DNA of 64,000 bases. Origin: [Mycobacterium] nativiensis (GTDB taxonomy: Bacteria; Actinomycetota; Actinomycetes; Mycobacteriales; Mycobacteriaceae). The stretch is taken from NCBI RefSeq assembly GCF_020172685.1, contig NZ_CP083986.1, positions 2,000,038 to 2,064,037 on the forward strand. Reading direction: 5' to 3'. The position numbers and the translations under genes are program-made. This document shows, one piece after another, positions 32,413 to 40,374 of this stretch (positions are counted from its first letter, which is position 1; each line of letters starts with the position of its first letter). The notes below the pieces were generated by a model. That model did no database searches. It worked only from the letters and a program-made list of their open reading frames with translations, and was not told the origin of the DNA.

Positions 32413-34028
32413 GGGATCAGTTTGCCGGGGTTGAGGATTCCTGCGGGGTCCAGCGTGGCCTTCACCGCGCGCAATACCTGCACGCCCAGCTCGCCCACCT
32501 CGTCGCGCATCCACGGCCGGTGGTCGGCGCCGACGGCGTGGTGGTGGGTGATGGTTCCACCGGTGCGCATGATCGCCTCGCTGGCAGCGGTTTTGGCGGC
32601 GCTCCACTGCTCGATCGGGTTGCCGCGCTGTCCGGCTACGACGGTGAAGTACAGCGACGCGCCGGTGGGGTAGACGTGCGAGATGTGGCACATCACCAAA
32701 GCGGGGGTGCCGGTGTCGGCCAGCGCGGTGGTCAGCGCCTCGGTGACGGCGGCCTTGAGGGCGGGGACGTTCGACCAGTTGGTGGCGGTCTCCAGTGTTT
32801 CGCACAGTGCCCCGGCGGCCAGCAGTGAATCACGCAGGTACGGCGCGGAGAACCGGCCGTGCTCCCAGGCCCGCGCCGGCTCCTCGCCCAGCGAGGTACC
32901 GCCGTTCGCGGCCAACACCGCCCGGGTTTCGGCGTGCCGACTCTCGGTGTGCTCGGCGGTGCCCTCGAACAGCGTGATCGCCAGGCAGCCGCCGGTGATC
33001 CGCTGCTCGCCGATCTGCTCGGTGCTGGCCAGGTTGACGCCCGTCTCGGCTTCATCGGAGAGCCGGACGACGGTCGGCCCGGTGCCGATCTGGGTGATGG
33101 CCCGCAGTGCTGCCGCGCCGGTGGCGAAGTCCGGGAACGACCATGCCTCATAGCGGGTGGTCGCCGGAACCGGGTGCACCCGCACCCGCACCCGGGTGAT
33201 GACGCCGAACACGCCTTCCGAACCGATCAGCAACTGGCGCAGGTCCGGGCCGGCCGCCGAGGCCGGGGCGCGACCCAGGTCCAGCACGCCGGCCGGGGTG
33301 ATCGCCCGCAGCCCCCGGACCATGTCGTCGAACCGGCCGTAGCCGGCCGAATCCTGGCCGGAGGACCGGGTCGCGGCGAACCCGCCGAGGGTGGCGAACT
33401 GGAAGCTCTGTGGAAAATGCCCCAACGAGAACCCGCGCTCACCGAGCAGTCGCTCGGCGTCCGGTCCGGTGACCCCGGCGCCGAACTCGGCTTCACCGGA
33501 GACCTCGTCGAGGCTCAGCAGTTCATCGAACCGGCGCAGGTCCAGCGACACCACGGCGGTGAAGTCACCGCGGATCGGGTCCAGCCCGCCGACGACGCTG
33601 GTGCCGCCACCGAATGGGACAACGGCGATGCCGTGTTGGCCGCAGTGATCGAGGATGGCGGCGACTTCGTCGTCACTGCCGGGCAGCAGCACCGCGTCGG
33701 GTGCGTCCTGGATTTCAGACGCGTTGCGCCGCAGCAGGTCCGGGGTGGACTTGCCCCCGGCGCGCAGCAGCCGCCCGGGCTGGTCGACTCGGCAGAACTG
33801 TTCGCCGACGATGGCCGCCAGCGCCTCGCGGTGGGTGTCGGCCAGCGCCGACGGCGACAGCCGCACCAGACCTGGATCGGCTTCGGCGGCGGCGACGCCC
33901 TCGACGCCGAGCGCGGCCTTGAGCAGCTGGCGGATGCCGTCGGACAGCGGTTTGGCCGCCGCGGGGTCACCCCAGGCGTTCCACTTCATCGGGGGTGTCA
34001 GGGAGTCCTGGGCATCGGGCGGCGTCAT
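32409..34028 (-). CDS. FAD-linked oxidase, alkyl-dihydroxyacetonephosphate-synthase-like
   Basis: A 539-residue protein. A PCMH FAD domain is visible (VVPFGGGTSVVGGLDP, FATLGGFAATRSSGQDSAGYG) and an FAD-oxidase C-terminus with HHHAVGADHRPWM and LDPAGILNPGKL. These, together with MKWNAWGDPAAA near the N-terminus, fit the AGPS group, which in eukaryotes makes ether-lipid precursors from acyl-DHAP. ATG 34028 is chosen because TAATAC lies ten bases upstream (leaderless type); M14 (33989) is the alternative. It is coupled to the lipid kinase gene and adjacent to glpD, so the block deals with glycerol-3-phosphate and DHAP lipids (inference). Confidence 0.83.
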   Translation of the reverse strand: MTPPDAQDSLTPPMKWNAWGDPAAAKPLSDGIRQLLKAALGVEGVAAAEADPGLVRLSPSALADTHREALAAIVGEQFCRVDQPGRLLRAGGKSTPDLLRRNASEIQDAPDAVLLPGSDDEVAAILDHCGQHGIAVVPFGGGTSVVGGLDPIRGDFTAVVSLDLRRFDELLSLDEVSGEAEFGAGVTGPDAERLLGERGFSLGHFPQSFQFATLGGFAATRSSGQDSAGYGRFDDMVRGLRAITPAGVLDLGRAPASAAGPDLRQLLIGSEGVFGVITRVRVRVHPVPATTRYEAWSFPDFATGAAALRAITQIGTGPTVVRLSDEAETGVNLASTEQIGEQRITGGCLAITLFEGTAEHTESRHAETRAVLAANGGTSLGEEPARAWEHGRFSAPYLRDSLLAAGALCETLETATNWSNVPALKAAVTEALTTALADTGTPALVMCHISHVYPTGASLYFTVVAGQRGNPIEQWSAAKTAASEAIMRTGGTITHHHAVGADHRPWMRDEVGELGVQVLRAVKATLDPAGILNPGKLIP

Positions 34029-34050
34029 GCGTTACAGTATTACATATGTT
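34029..34050. promoter_or_regulatory. Compact divergent leaderless promoter with palindrome
   Basis: Only 17 bases separate the two divergent start codons (34028 minus, 34046 plus). TACAGT (34033-34038) is placed as a leaderless -10 for the plus gene, and TAATAC (34043-34038 on the minus strand) for the minus gene. ACATATGT at 34043-34050 is a perfect palindrome overlapping the plus start codon. One bound TetR dimer could block both directions. Confidence 0.45.
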
Positions 34051-34624
34051 GTCAACCAGTAATGACGAACAGGTGGATGTCGGGGAGCGAATCCTCGACG
34101 CCGCCGCGAGCTGCCTGCTCGCGTTGGGGGTCGAGCGGGTGACACTGGCGGCCATCGCCCGCCGCGCCGGGGTCAGTCGCCCCACCGTGTACCGGCGCTG
34201 GCCCGACAGCCGGTCGGTGATCGCAGCGCTGCTCACCGCGCGGGTCACCGACGCCTGGGTGCAGGCACCCGACTCGGGGACCGGGCGAGCGGCGCTGGTG
34301 ATGCGGATCGTCGCCGTGGCTGCGCGGTTGCGCCGCGACGAAGTGGTGATGCAGGTGCTGTATCACGCACCGGATCTGGCGATGGTCTACATCGCCGAGC
34401 GGTTGGGCTCCAGCCAGCGGCGCCTGATCGATGTCGCGGAGGTCGAACTGGCGGCCGCGCAGGCCGACGGCAGCGTACGGCCGGGGGATCCGCGCCAGCT
34501 GGCCGCGATGTGCCTGCTGATCACCCAGTCGACGATTCAGTCGGCACAGGTCGTGGCACCGATCCTGGACGAAGACGCGCTGGCCGCCGAGCTGACCTAC
34601 ACACTGAACAGGTACCTGTCGTGA
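34046..34624 (+). CDS. TetR family transcriptional regulator
   Basis: A 192-residue protein starting at ATG 34046 without a ribosome-binding site. The helix-turn-helix is near residues 12-55 (RILDAAASCLLALG, AAIARRAGVSRPTVYRRWPD). The C-terminal half is helical. Its stop overlaps the glpD GTG start (GTGA, 34621-34624), and it is divergent from the AGPS-like oxidase. It probably regulates both, perhaps in response to a glycerol-phosphate or lipid signal. This order matches M. tuberculosis Rv2250c between Rv2249c and Rv2251 (from memory). Confidence 0.88.
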   Translation: MLSTSNDEQVDVGERILDAAASCLLALGVERVTLAAIARRAGVSRPTVYRRWPDSRSVIAALLTARVTDAWVQAPDSGTGRAALVMRIVAVAARLRRDEVVMQVLYHAPDLAMVYIAERLGSSQRRLIDVAEVELAAAQADGSVRPGDPRQLAAMCLLITQSTIQSAQVVAPILDEDALAAELTYTLNRYLS

Positions 34625-36159
34625 TATCTGATAGCGCGCTCAACGCCACCCGCCGCGCCGCCGAACTGACCGCCCTGGCGGAGGGGCCGGCGGTGGATGT
34701 TGTCGTGATCGGCGGCGGTATCACCGGCGCCGGCATCGCCCTGGACGCCGCCGCCCGCGGATTGCGGGTGGTGCTGGCCGAGAAGCACGACCTGGCGTTC
34801 GGCACCAGCCGGTGGAGTTCCAAGCTGGTGCACGGCGGACTGCGCTACCTGGCGACCGGCAATGTGGGCATCGCACGACGCAGCGCGATCGAACGCGGAA
34901 TCCTGATGACCCGCAACGCCCCCCACCTGGTGCGGGCGATGCCGCAGCTGGTGCCGCTGCTGGGTTCGATGCGCCCGCGCGACCGGGCCCTGGTGCGCAC
35001 CGGGTTTCTCGCCGGCGACGCGCTGCGCCGGCTGGCCGGAACCTCGCCGACGGTGCTGCCCCGGTCGCGGCGGATCTCGCCGGAACAGGCGGTCGACCTG
35101 GCGCCGACCGTTCGCCGCGATGGCCTCGACGGTGGGCTGCTGGCCTATGACGGGCAATTGATCGACGACGCCCGCCTGGTCGCCGCGGTGGCCCGGACCG
35201 CCGCCCAGCACGGCGCGACGATCCTGACCTACACCGCGGCATCGGACGCCACTGCTGAATCGGTGCGGCTGACCGACCAGCTGTCCGGGGAGACTTTCGG
35301 GATCGCGGCGCGGGCCGTGATCAACGCGACCGGTGTGTGGGCCGCCGATCTCGACCCGGCGTTACGGCTGCGGCCGAGCCGGGGCACCCACCTGGTGTTC
35401 GACGCGGCGGCCTTCGGCAACCCGACTGCCGCGCTGACCGTGCCGATCCCGGGGGAGCTCAATCGATTCGTGTTCGCCATGCCCGAACAGCTCGGCCGGG
35501 TCTATCTGGGGCTCACCGACGAAGAGGCTCCGGGGCCGATTCCCGATGTCCCGCAACCTACTTCTGCTGAAGTCTCGTTCCTGCTGGACACCGTCAACAC
35601 GGCGTTGGGAACCGCGCTCGGCACCGGTGACGTCATCGGCTCCTATGCGGGTCTGCGGCCGCTGATCGACACCGGGGAGGGTCACACCGCCGACGTTTCG
35701 CGCAACCACGCCGTCGTCGAATCGGAATCCGGGGTGCTCAGCGTGATCGGGGGCAAGCTGACCGAGTACCGGCATATGGCCGAGGACGTGCTGGACCGGG
35801 CGGTGCGACTGCGGATGCTGCGCGCCGGGCCCTGCCGGACCCGCGACCTCCCGTTGGTCGGTGCGCCGGACAACCCGGGATCGCCCGTACCGCTGACGGC
35901 CGCCCTGCCCGAATCGCTGGTGCTGCGCTACGGGGCGGAGGCGGCCAACGTGCTGGCCGCCGCCACCTGCCGGCGGCCGGAAGAGCCGGTGGCCGACGGC
36001 ATCGACGTGATCCGAGCCGAGTTCGAGTACGCGGTCAGCCACGAGGGTGCGCTGACCGTCGAGGACATCGTGGACCGCCGGACCCGGATCGGGCTGGTGG
36101 CCGCGGACCGGGAGCGTGTCATCGACGTGGCGCGGGAGTTTGTCCCCACGGCCGATTGA
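34621..36159 (+). CDS. glpD: FAD-dependent glycerol-3-phosphate dehydrogenase
   Basis: A 512-residue flavoprotein starting at GTG 34621, coupled to the TetR gene. The dinucleotide-binding motif is VVVIGGGITGAGIALDAAARG (the glycines fall at residues 31-36), followed by FGTSRWSSKLVHGGLRYL, which is typical of GlpD. Later come INATGVWA, RPSRGTHLVF and a C-terminal domain with VIGGKLTEYR. It oxidises glycerol-3-phosphate to DHAP and passes electrons to quinone at the membrane. It is likely the glpD1 orthologue. With the AGPS-like oxidase and lipid kinase nearby, the set suggests control of the glycerol-3-phosphate/DHAP balance for lipid synthesis. Confidence 0.92.
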   Translation: MISDSALNATRRAAELTALAEGPAVDVVVIGGGITGAGIALDAAARGLRVVLAEKHDLAFGTSRWSSKLVHGGLRYLATGNVGIARRSAIERGILMTRNAPHLVRAMPQLVPLLGSMRPRDRALVRTGFLAGDALRRLAGTSPTVLPRSRRISPEQAVDLAPTVRRDGLDGGLLAYDGQLIDDARLVAAVARTAAQHGATILTYTAASDATAESVRLTDQLSGETFGIAARAVINATGVWAADLDPALRLRPSRGTHLVFDAAAFGNPTAALTVPIPGELNRFVFAMPEQLGRVYLGLTDEEAPGPIPDVPQPTSAEVSFLLDTVNTALGTALGTGDVIGSYAGLRPLIDTGEGHTADVSRNHAVVESESGVLSVIGGKLTEYRHMAEDVLDRAVRLRMLRAGPCRTRDLPLVGAPDNPGSPVPLTAALPESLVLRYGAEAANVLAAATCRRPEEPVADGIDVIRAEFEYAVSHEGALTVEDIVDRRTRIGLVAADRERVIDVAREFVPTAD

Positions 36160-36171
36160 GCCGACCTGGAA

Positions 36172-36197
36172 CGGAACTAGGCCGTATCGACTAAACT
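36172..36197 (+). promoter_or_regulatory. Putative promoter and regulator half-site of the 36206 TetR gene
   Basis: TAAACT at 36192-36197 lies nine bases before the ATG at 36206, fitting a leaderless start. CGGAACTA at 36172-36179, near the -35 position, is identical to eight bases of the palindrome at 36865-36882. This suggests the TetR protein binds both its own promoter and the next one. Confidence 0.4.
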
Positions 36198-36205
36198 GGC
36201 ACGGT

Positions 36206-36823
36206 ATGGCCGCGCCCGCATCGCGACCGGGCCGAAGCCCGGGCCGCCTCGATCGATCTCGTGACCCCGCCATCCTTGACGCGGCCCTGCAGGGCGTGGC
36301 CGAAGTCGGATATGACCGGCTGACCATGGACGATATCGCGGCGCGCGCCGGCGTCGGCAAGGCCGCGATATACCGGCGCTGGCCGTCGAAGGCCGTAGTG
36401 ATCGCCGATGCCATCGCCCACTGGAGGCGGCGCCAGGGCCCGGTCGAACCACCCAACACCGGCAGTCTGCGTGGCGACATCGAGGCGCTGGTTGCGGCCG
36501 CGCCCGAGTTCGATGAATCCGGCATGAACACAATGCAAGTCATTGTCGGTGTGGCGACCGCGGCGATGCACAATCCGGTCCTGGCGGCCGCCCTGGACGA
36601 CCTGGTGCTCGACCCGCCACGCCACGTGGTCCGGGTGCTGCTGGATCACGCGCTGGCGCGCGGTGAGATCCCGGCCGGCCGCGACCTGAGCCTGATACCC
36701 GACGTCGCGCTGGGCCTCAACGTGCTGCGGGTGATGACCGGACGGCCGGTCGACCGCGTCTTCGTCCGGCGCGTGTTGGAGGACGTGATCCTGCCACTGG
36801 CCGGCACCGCCCCCGTCCCCTGA
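36206..36823 (+). CDS. TetR family transcriptional regulator
   Basis: A 205-residue protein with a basic N-terminus (SRPGRSPGRLDRSRD), a helix-turn-helix at about residues 20-60 (AALQGVAEVGYDRLTMDD, AARAGVGKAAIYRRWPSK) and a TetR C-terminal domain. It lies 46 bases after glpD and 77 bases before a flavin hydroxylase, in the same orientation. A perfect palindrome upstream of the hydroxylase and a half-site in this gene's own promoter point to it as local repressor and autoregulator (inference). Confidence 0.88.
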   Translation: MAAPASRPGRSPGRLDRSRDPAILDAALQGVAEVGYDRLTMDDIAARAGVGKAAIYRRWPSKAVVIADAIAHWRRRQGPVEPPNTGSLRGDIEALVAAAPEFDESGMNTMQVIVGVATAAMHNPVLAAALDDLVLDPPRHVVRVLLDHALARGEIPAGRDLSLIPDVALGLNVLRVMTGRPVDRVFVRRVLEDVILPLAGTAPVP

Positions 36824-36864
36824 ACGGTTGCACGGAGCGTCGGCGCGTGCCACATTGGTCTAAA

Positions 36865-36882
36865 CGGAACTAATCAGTTCCG
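36865..36882. promoter_or_regulatory. Perfect inverted repeat, probable TetR operator
   Basis: CGGAACT-AATC-AGTTCCG is a perfect 7+7 palindrome with a 4-base spacer, 18 bases before the flavin hydroxylase start at 36901. CTAAAC occurs just upstream (36860-36865), as it does at 36191-36196 in front of the TetR gene. Confidence 0.6.
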
Positions 36883-36900
36883 CCTATGGCGGAGGTGGCG

Positions 36901-38493
36901 ATGAACAACAGTCGAGTCCCGGTCCTGATCGTCGGCGCGGGTGCCGCCGGGTTGACCGCCTCCGCCCTGCTGGCCAAACACGGAGTCGGTTCGGTGCTGA
37001 TCGACAAGCGCCGGGAGACCTTCATCTACCCGAAAGCGCGCAATCTGAGCTTCCGCAGCCTGGAGATCCTGCGGGGCCTGGGCCTCGCGGATGAGGTGCA
37101 CGCGGTTGCCGGCGGGGTTTCGGACATGCTCACCAAACCCGCACTCAACAGCACCGAATCGCGGCAGGCTTTCGACGTCGACGCCATCTTCTCGCCTTTC
37201 GACGGATTGAGCCCGGAACCGTCGGGCCAATACTGCCCGCAGAGCGCCTTGGAGCCCATGCTGCTGGCGCACGTCCGCCGGCACGGCAGCCAGGTGCGCT
37301 ACGGGACCGAGCTGTGTTCGTTCGAGCAGGACGAAGCCGGTGTCACCGCCGTGGTCCGCGACCGGGACTCGGGTGCTCTGCAGACGGTGCAGGCCGACTA
37401 TCTGGTGGCCGCCGACGGCGTGCACAGTCCGGTCCGGGACGCCCTTGGCGTGCCGACCTCGGGCCACGGGGCGCTGCCGATCTACGTGGTCTTCATCTAC
37501 TTTCGGGGACCGTGGCGACAGTTCGTCCCAGAACTCGACGACGGCGACGCCATCCAAGTCGACAACGCCGATGTGAACGGCATCTTCCTGCCGGTGCGCG
37601 ACGATTTCGGCATGCTGGCCAGCACCTACGTTCCAGGCCTGGGCGAGGCCGCGGTGCAGTTCACCGAGGACCGGTGTCGCGAGATGCTCATCAAGGCGAT
37701 CGGCGAGCCTATCGATGTCGAGGTGGTCGAGGCCACGCCGTGGCAGCCCTACGAACGTGTTGCGGACCAGTTCCGCTGCGGCAGGGTGTTTCTCGTCGGC
37801 GACTCGGCTCATGCCATGCCTCCGTTCAAGGCCGGCGGCGCCAACTGCGCCATCCAGAGCGCACACAATCTGGCCTGGAAGCTGGCGGCGGTGCTGACCG
37901 GCACGGCTGGTCCCGACCTCCTGCACACCTACCAGGCCGAGCGGCACCCGATCGGACGATTCAGCGCACGCCAGTCCCTGACCGGGCCGTCGCTGCACCT
38001 ACTGCGGCTCGATGACAGCGGACCGGGACTGCCCGCCGACGAGGAGGCGCCGATGTTCGCGCTGCTCATCGGTCACCAATACCGCTCGGACGCGGTGGTT
38101 TTCGATGGCCCGGATCCGCGCAATCCGGACGCGGTGTCGTTGGTGACGGAGTTGCACGCGCAGCCCGGAACCCGTGTCCCGCATGTCTGGCTATCACGCG
38201 GCGGACGGCGAGTGTCGACGCTTGATCTGCTCGGGCCGGGTTTCACGCTGCTGACCGGGGCCCACGATGCGCGCTGGCAGCGTGCCGCGTCACGGGCATC
38301 GGCGGTGCTGGACGTCCCCGTCGCGGTGCACTCGATCGACGACAACGCTTGGGCGCACACCACAGGCCTGGCGGCTGCAGGGGCATTGCTGATCCGGCCG
38401 GATGACTTCGTCGGATGGCGCGCCGACACGCTGCCGGCCGACCCCGACGCCGAACTGCAGCGGGTGCTGGCGAGCATCCTCGCCCGTAGCTGA
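36901..38493 (+). CDS. FAD-dependent aromatic hydroxylase (PheA/TfdB-like)
   Basis: A 530-residue protein. ATG 36901 is chosen because GGAGG lies five bases upstream; an ATG at 36886 would overlap that site and sit next to the palindrome. The FAD Rossmann motif is VLIVGAGAAGLTA (G12, G14, G17). The DG motif is VAADGVHSPVRD, and the GD motif is FLVGDSAHAMPPFKAGGANC. A thioredoxin-like C-terminal domain follows. These are class A flavin monooxygenases that hydroxylate phenols and polyketide-like rings with NAD(P)H. The substrate here is not evident. Control by the TetR protein at 36206 is likely. Confidence 0.88.
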   Translation: MNNSRVPVLIVGAGAAGLTASALLAKHGVGSVLIDKRRETFIYPKARNLSFRSLEILRGLGLADEVHAVAGGVSDMLTKPALNSTESRQAFDVDAIFSPFDGLSPEPSGQYCPQSALEPMLLAHVRRHGSQVRYGTELCSFEQDEAGVTAVVRDRDSGALQTVQADYLVAADGVHSPVRDALGVPTSGHGALPIYVVFIYFRGPWRQFVPELDDGDAIQVDNADVNGIFLPVRDDFGMLASTYVPGLGEAAVQFTEDRCREMLIKAIGEPIDVEVVEATPWQPYERVADQFRCGRVFLVGDSAHAMPPFKAGGANCAIQSAHNLAWKLAAVLTGTAGPDLLHTYQAERHPIGRFSARQSLTGPSLHLLRLDDSGPGLPADEEAPMFALLIGHQYRSDAVVFDGPDPRNPDAVSLVTELHAQPGTRVPHVWLSRGGRRVSTLDLLGPGFTLLTGAHDARWQRAASRASAVLDVPVAVHSIDDNAWAHTTGLAAAGALLIRPDDFVGWRADTLPADPDAELQRVLASILARS

Positions 38494-38497
38494 GTCC

Positions 38498-39064
38498 TTA
38501 CAAGTACCGACGGACCCGGCCGCAGTACGCGGCGTACTCCTGGCCGTAGTGCCGGCGCATAAAGGCTTCCTCCCGCAGCACCTGACGGTTGAACAGCCAC
38601 ACCCCGGCGAGCAGATAGATCAACGGAATCCAGGTCGGAAACACCAGGAACTGGCCGAGCAGCACCAGTCCGAAACCGACATAGATGGGGTTGCGGCTGA
38701 TCGCGAAAACGCCCGACGTCACCAGCTTGTCCGGCTGTTCGGTGTCGATACCGACCCGGAAGCTGGTGCCGAAGGAAACCAGGCTCAGCAGAACCATCAG
38801 CAGGCCGGCGAAACAGCATGCGACCCCGATCCATGCGATGACGGCGGAGTCGAAAAACCGCCCAGAGCCGACCAGCGGCCATCCGAAGGCGCCGGCGAAG
38901 ACTACGTAGAAGTAGACCAGCGCGAAGGGCGGAATCAGGAAGTCCTTGTTGTCCGTGCTGCCGAAATGCATGGCATTGGTTCCGCTGCGCCGCAGCACGA
39001 TCAGTCGAGTGACGACCAGAACGGGACACAACGCGAGCGCTAGGGCGGCCAGATAGGCAGGCAT
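38498..39064 (-). CDS. Isoprenylcysteine carboxyl methyltransferase-like membrane protein
   Basis: A 188-residue protein from ATG 39064, with GAAGGGG four bases upstream. It has four or five membrane spans. The C-terminal signature SRNPIYVGFGLVLLGQ and EEAFMRRHYGQEYAAYCGRVRRYL-type ending (split for length) matches the ICMT/phospholipid methyltransferase superfamily that uses S-adenosylmethionine. In bacteria the substrate is mostly unknown. It is convergent with the flavin hydroxylase with only four bases between stops. A long perfect inverted repeat lies 31 bases upstream. Confidence 0.8.
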   Translation of the reverse strand: MPAYLAALALALCPVLVVTRLIVLRRSGTNAMHFGSTDNKDFLIPPFALVYFYVVFAGAFGWPLVGSGRFFDSAVIAWIGVACCFAGLLMVLLSLVSFGTSFRVGIDTEQPDKLVTSGVFAISRNPIYVGFGLVLLGQFLVFPTWIPLIYLLAGVWLFNRQVLREEAFMRRHYGQEYAAYCGRVRRYL

Positions 39065-39095
39065 GGGACCCCCTTCGGTCCAGGCAGCTAGGCCA

Positions 39096-39121
39096 GATAA
39101 TTCATCAAGAGATGAATTATC
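39096..39121. promoter_or_regulatory. Perfect 11-bp inverted repeat, probable operator
   Basis: GATAATTCATC (39096-39106), spacer AAGA, GATGAATTATC (39111-39121): perfect 11+11 symmetry with a 4-base spacer. It lies 31 bases upstream of the methyltransferase start in an AT-rich patch. Size and symmetry fit a MarR- or TetR-type dimer site, or a symmetric core promoter region. No regulator gene is directly next to it. Confidence 0.6.
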
Positions 39122-39606
39122 TCGAGCCGTGGTGCCGGTTGTCAAGAGTGTCGATGACAGGAGGGTGATCCCGGGGCGTGGAGCTGGGCTCGCGGTTACT
39201 GGGACTCCAACATGGATAGTTAATTTTATTTAGGCTAGAGATGCGTGACGGAGCATGAGCTCTGAGGTCAATTCAACCGGGCATCTGACAATGTCGATTG
39301 AAAACCATTGGGAAACAGCATTATTCGGACAATTCGACTGCGAGTCCTGCCGACACGCCAACCGCGTATCCGGTAGCCCTTGCGGACCTCGCACAAATCT
39401 AGTTTAATCTCGATTTGAATGACGAGGCACGTCGCTGGACCACAGCGACACGGGCTGTCAGACGGCTGGGGGAAGTGGCTTGTACGCTCCGAATCCTGCG
39501 ACGCAGCAGATATCGCCGTGCGCGAAGGCGGCGTTCTCCGCCGGTCAACGCACTGCGTACGTGATCCTGGCTCAGGTCACCTTGCTCGACCTGCCGGGAG
39601 CGTGCG
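39122..39606 (+). other. Long non-coding leader before the yrbE-mce operon
   Basis: No convincing gene lies in these 485 bases. The left part is AT-rich (GTTAATTTTATTTAGGC near 39219-39236), unlike its surroundings. A possible promoter is TTGCGG (39380-39385) with TTTAAT (39403-39408), spacing 17. This would give an untranslated leader of nearly 190 bases before yrbEA. A 66-codon open frame from 39419 lacks a ribosome site and overlaps yrbEA, so it is not called. Confidence 0.4.
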
Positions 39607-40374
39607 ATGCGTGACGTGATGGCCGTCGGCAGACCGATGCGAGCGCTTGGCGGGTTCTTCGCAATGGCGCTCGACACCTTCGTTCAGATGTTCCGTTCCC
39701 CGTTTGCCTGGCGAGAGTTCCTCCTGCAGGCTTGGTTCGTCGCGCGGGTCTCGCTCGTGCCCACCATGGTCCTGTCGATCCCGTTCACGGTGCTGGCGGT
39801 CTTCATGTTCAACATCTTGTTGAGTGAACTTGGGGCAGCGGACTTCTCGGGAACCGGTGCGGCCCTCAGTGCGGTGTTGCAGATCGGACCCGTCGTGACG
39901 GTATTGGTGGTGGCCGGCGCAGGGGCAACCGCGATGTGTGCGGACCTGGGAGCGCGCACCATCCGGGAAGAACTCGACGCGCTCCGCGTGATGGGCATTG
40001 ACCCGATCCAGGCGCTGGTGGTGCCGCGGGTGCTGGCGGCGACTTTGGTTGCGTTCCTGCTGTCCCCCCTGGTGGTGTTGGTCGGCTTGGCGGGCGGGTT
40101 CGTGTTCTCGGTCTACTTCCAGCACGTCACGCCCGGGGCTTTCGTAGCAGGCCTCACCTTGATCACCGGGCTCGCAGATGTGGTTGTTTGCCTGATCAAA
40201 GCCACATTGTTCGGTCTTACCGCCGGCCTGATCGCGTGTTACATGGGTATCTCCGTCGGCGGCGGTCCCGCGGGAGTCGGTAACGCGGTGAACGAAACCG
40301 TCGTGTTCTCGTTCTTGGCGCTCTTTGTGATCAATACGGTGGTCACCGCGGTCGGATTCCGGGTGACGCTATGA
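39607..40374 (+). CDS. yrbEA: YrbEA, MlaE-family permease of Mce transporter
   Basis: A 255-residue integral membrane protein, first gene of the mce operon. It has about five membrane segments and the coupling-loop motif TIREELDALRVMGIDP that contacts the ATPase in MlaE-type systems. GGGAG lies six bases before the ATG at 39607; an ATG at 39619 is also possible. With YrbEB it forms the permease core of a lipid ABC importer, powered by the shared MceG ATPase, which is normally encoded elsewhere and is not in this window. It overlaps yrbEB by four bases (ATGA). Confidence 0.93.
   Translation: MRDVMAVGRPMRALGGFFAMALDTFVQMFRSPFAWREFLLQAWFVARVSLVPTMVLSIPFTVLAVFMFNILLSELGAADFSGTGAALSAVLQIGPVVTVLVVAGAGATAMCADLGARTIREELDALRVMGIDPIQALVVPRVLAATLVAFLLSPLVVLVGLAGGFVFSVYFQHVTPGAFVAGLTLITGLADVVVCLIKATLFGLTAGLIACYMGISVGGGPAGVGNAVNETVVFSFLALFVINTVVTAVGFRVTL

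Noticed and set aside
39419..39619. 66-codon open frame in the mce leader
   Set aside because: No ribosome-binding site, arginine/histidine-rich sequence without family likeness, and overlap with yrbEA by 13 bases.
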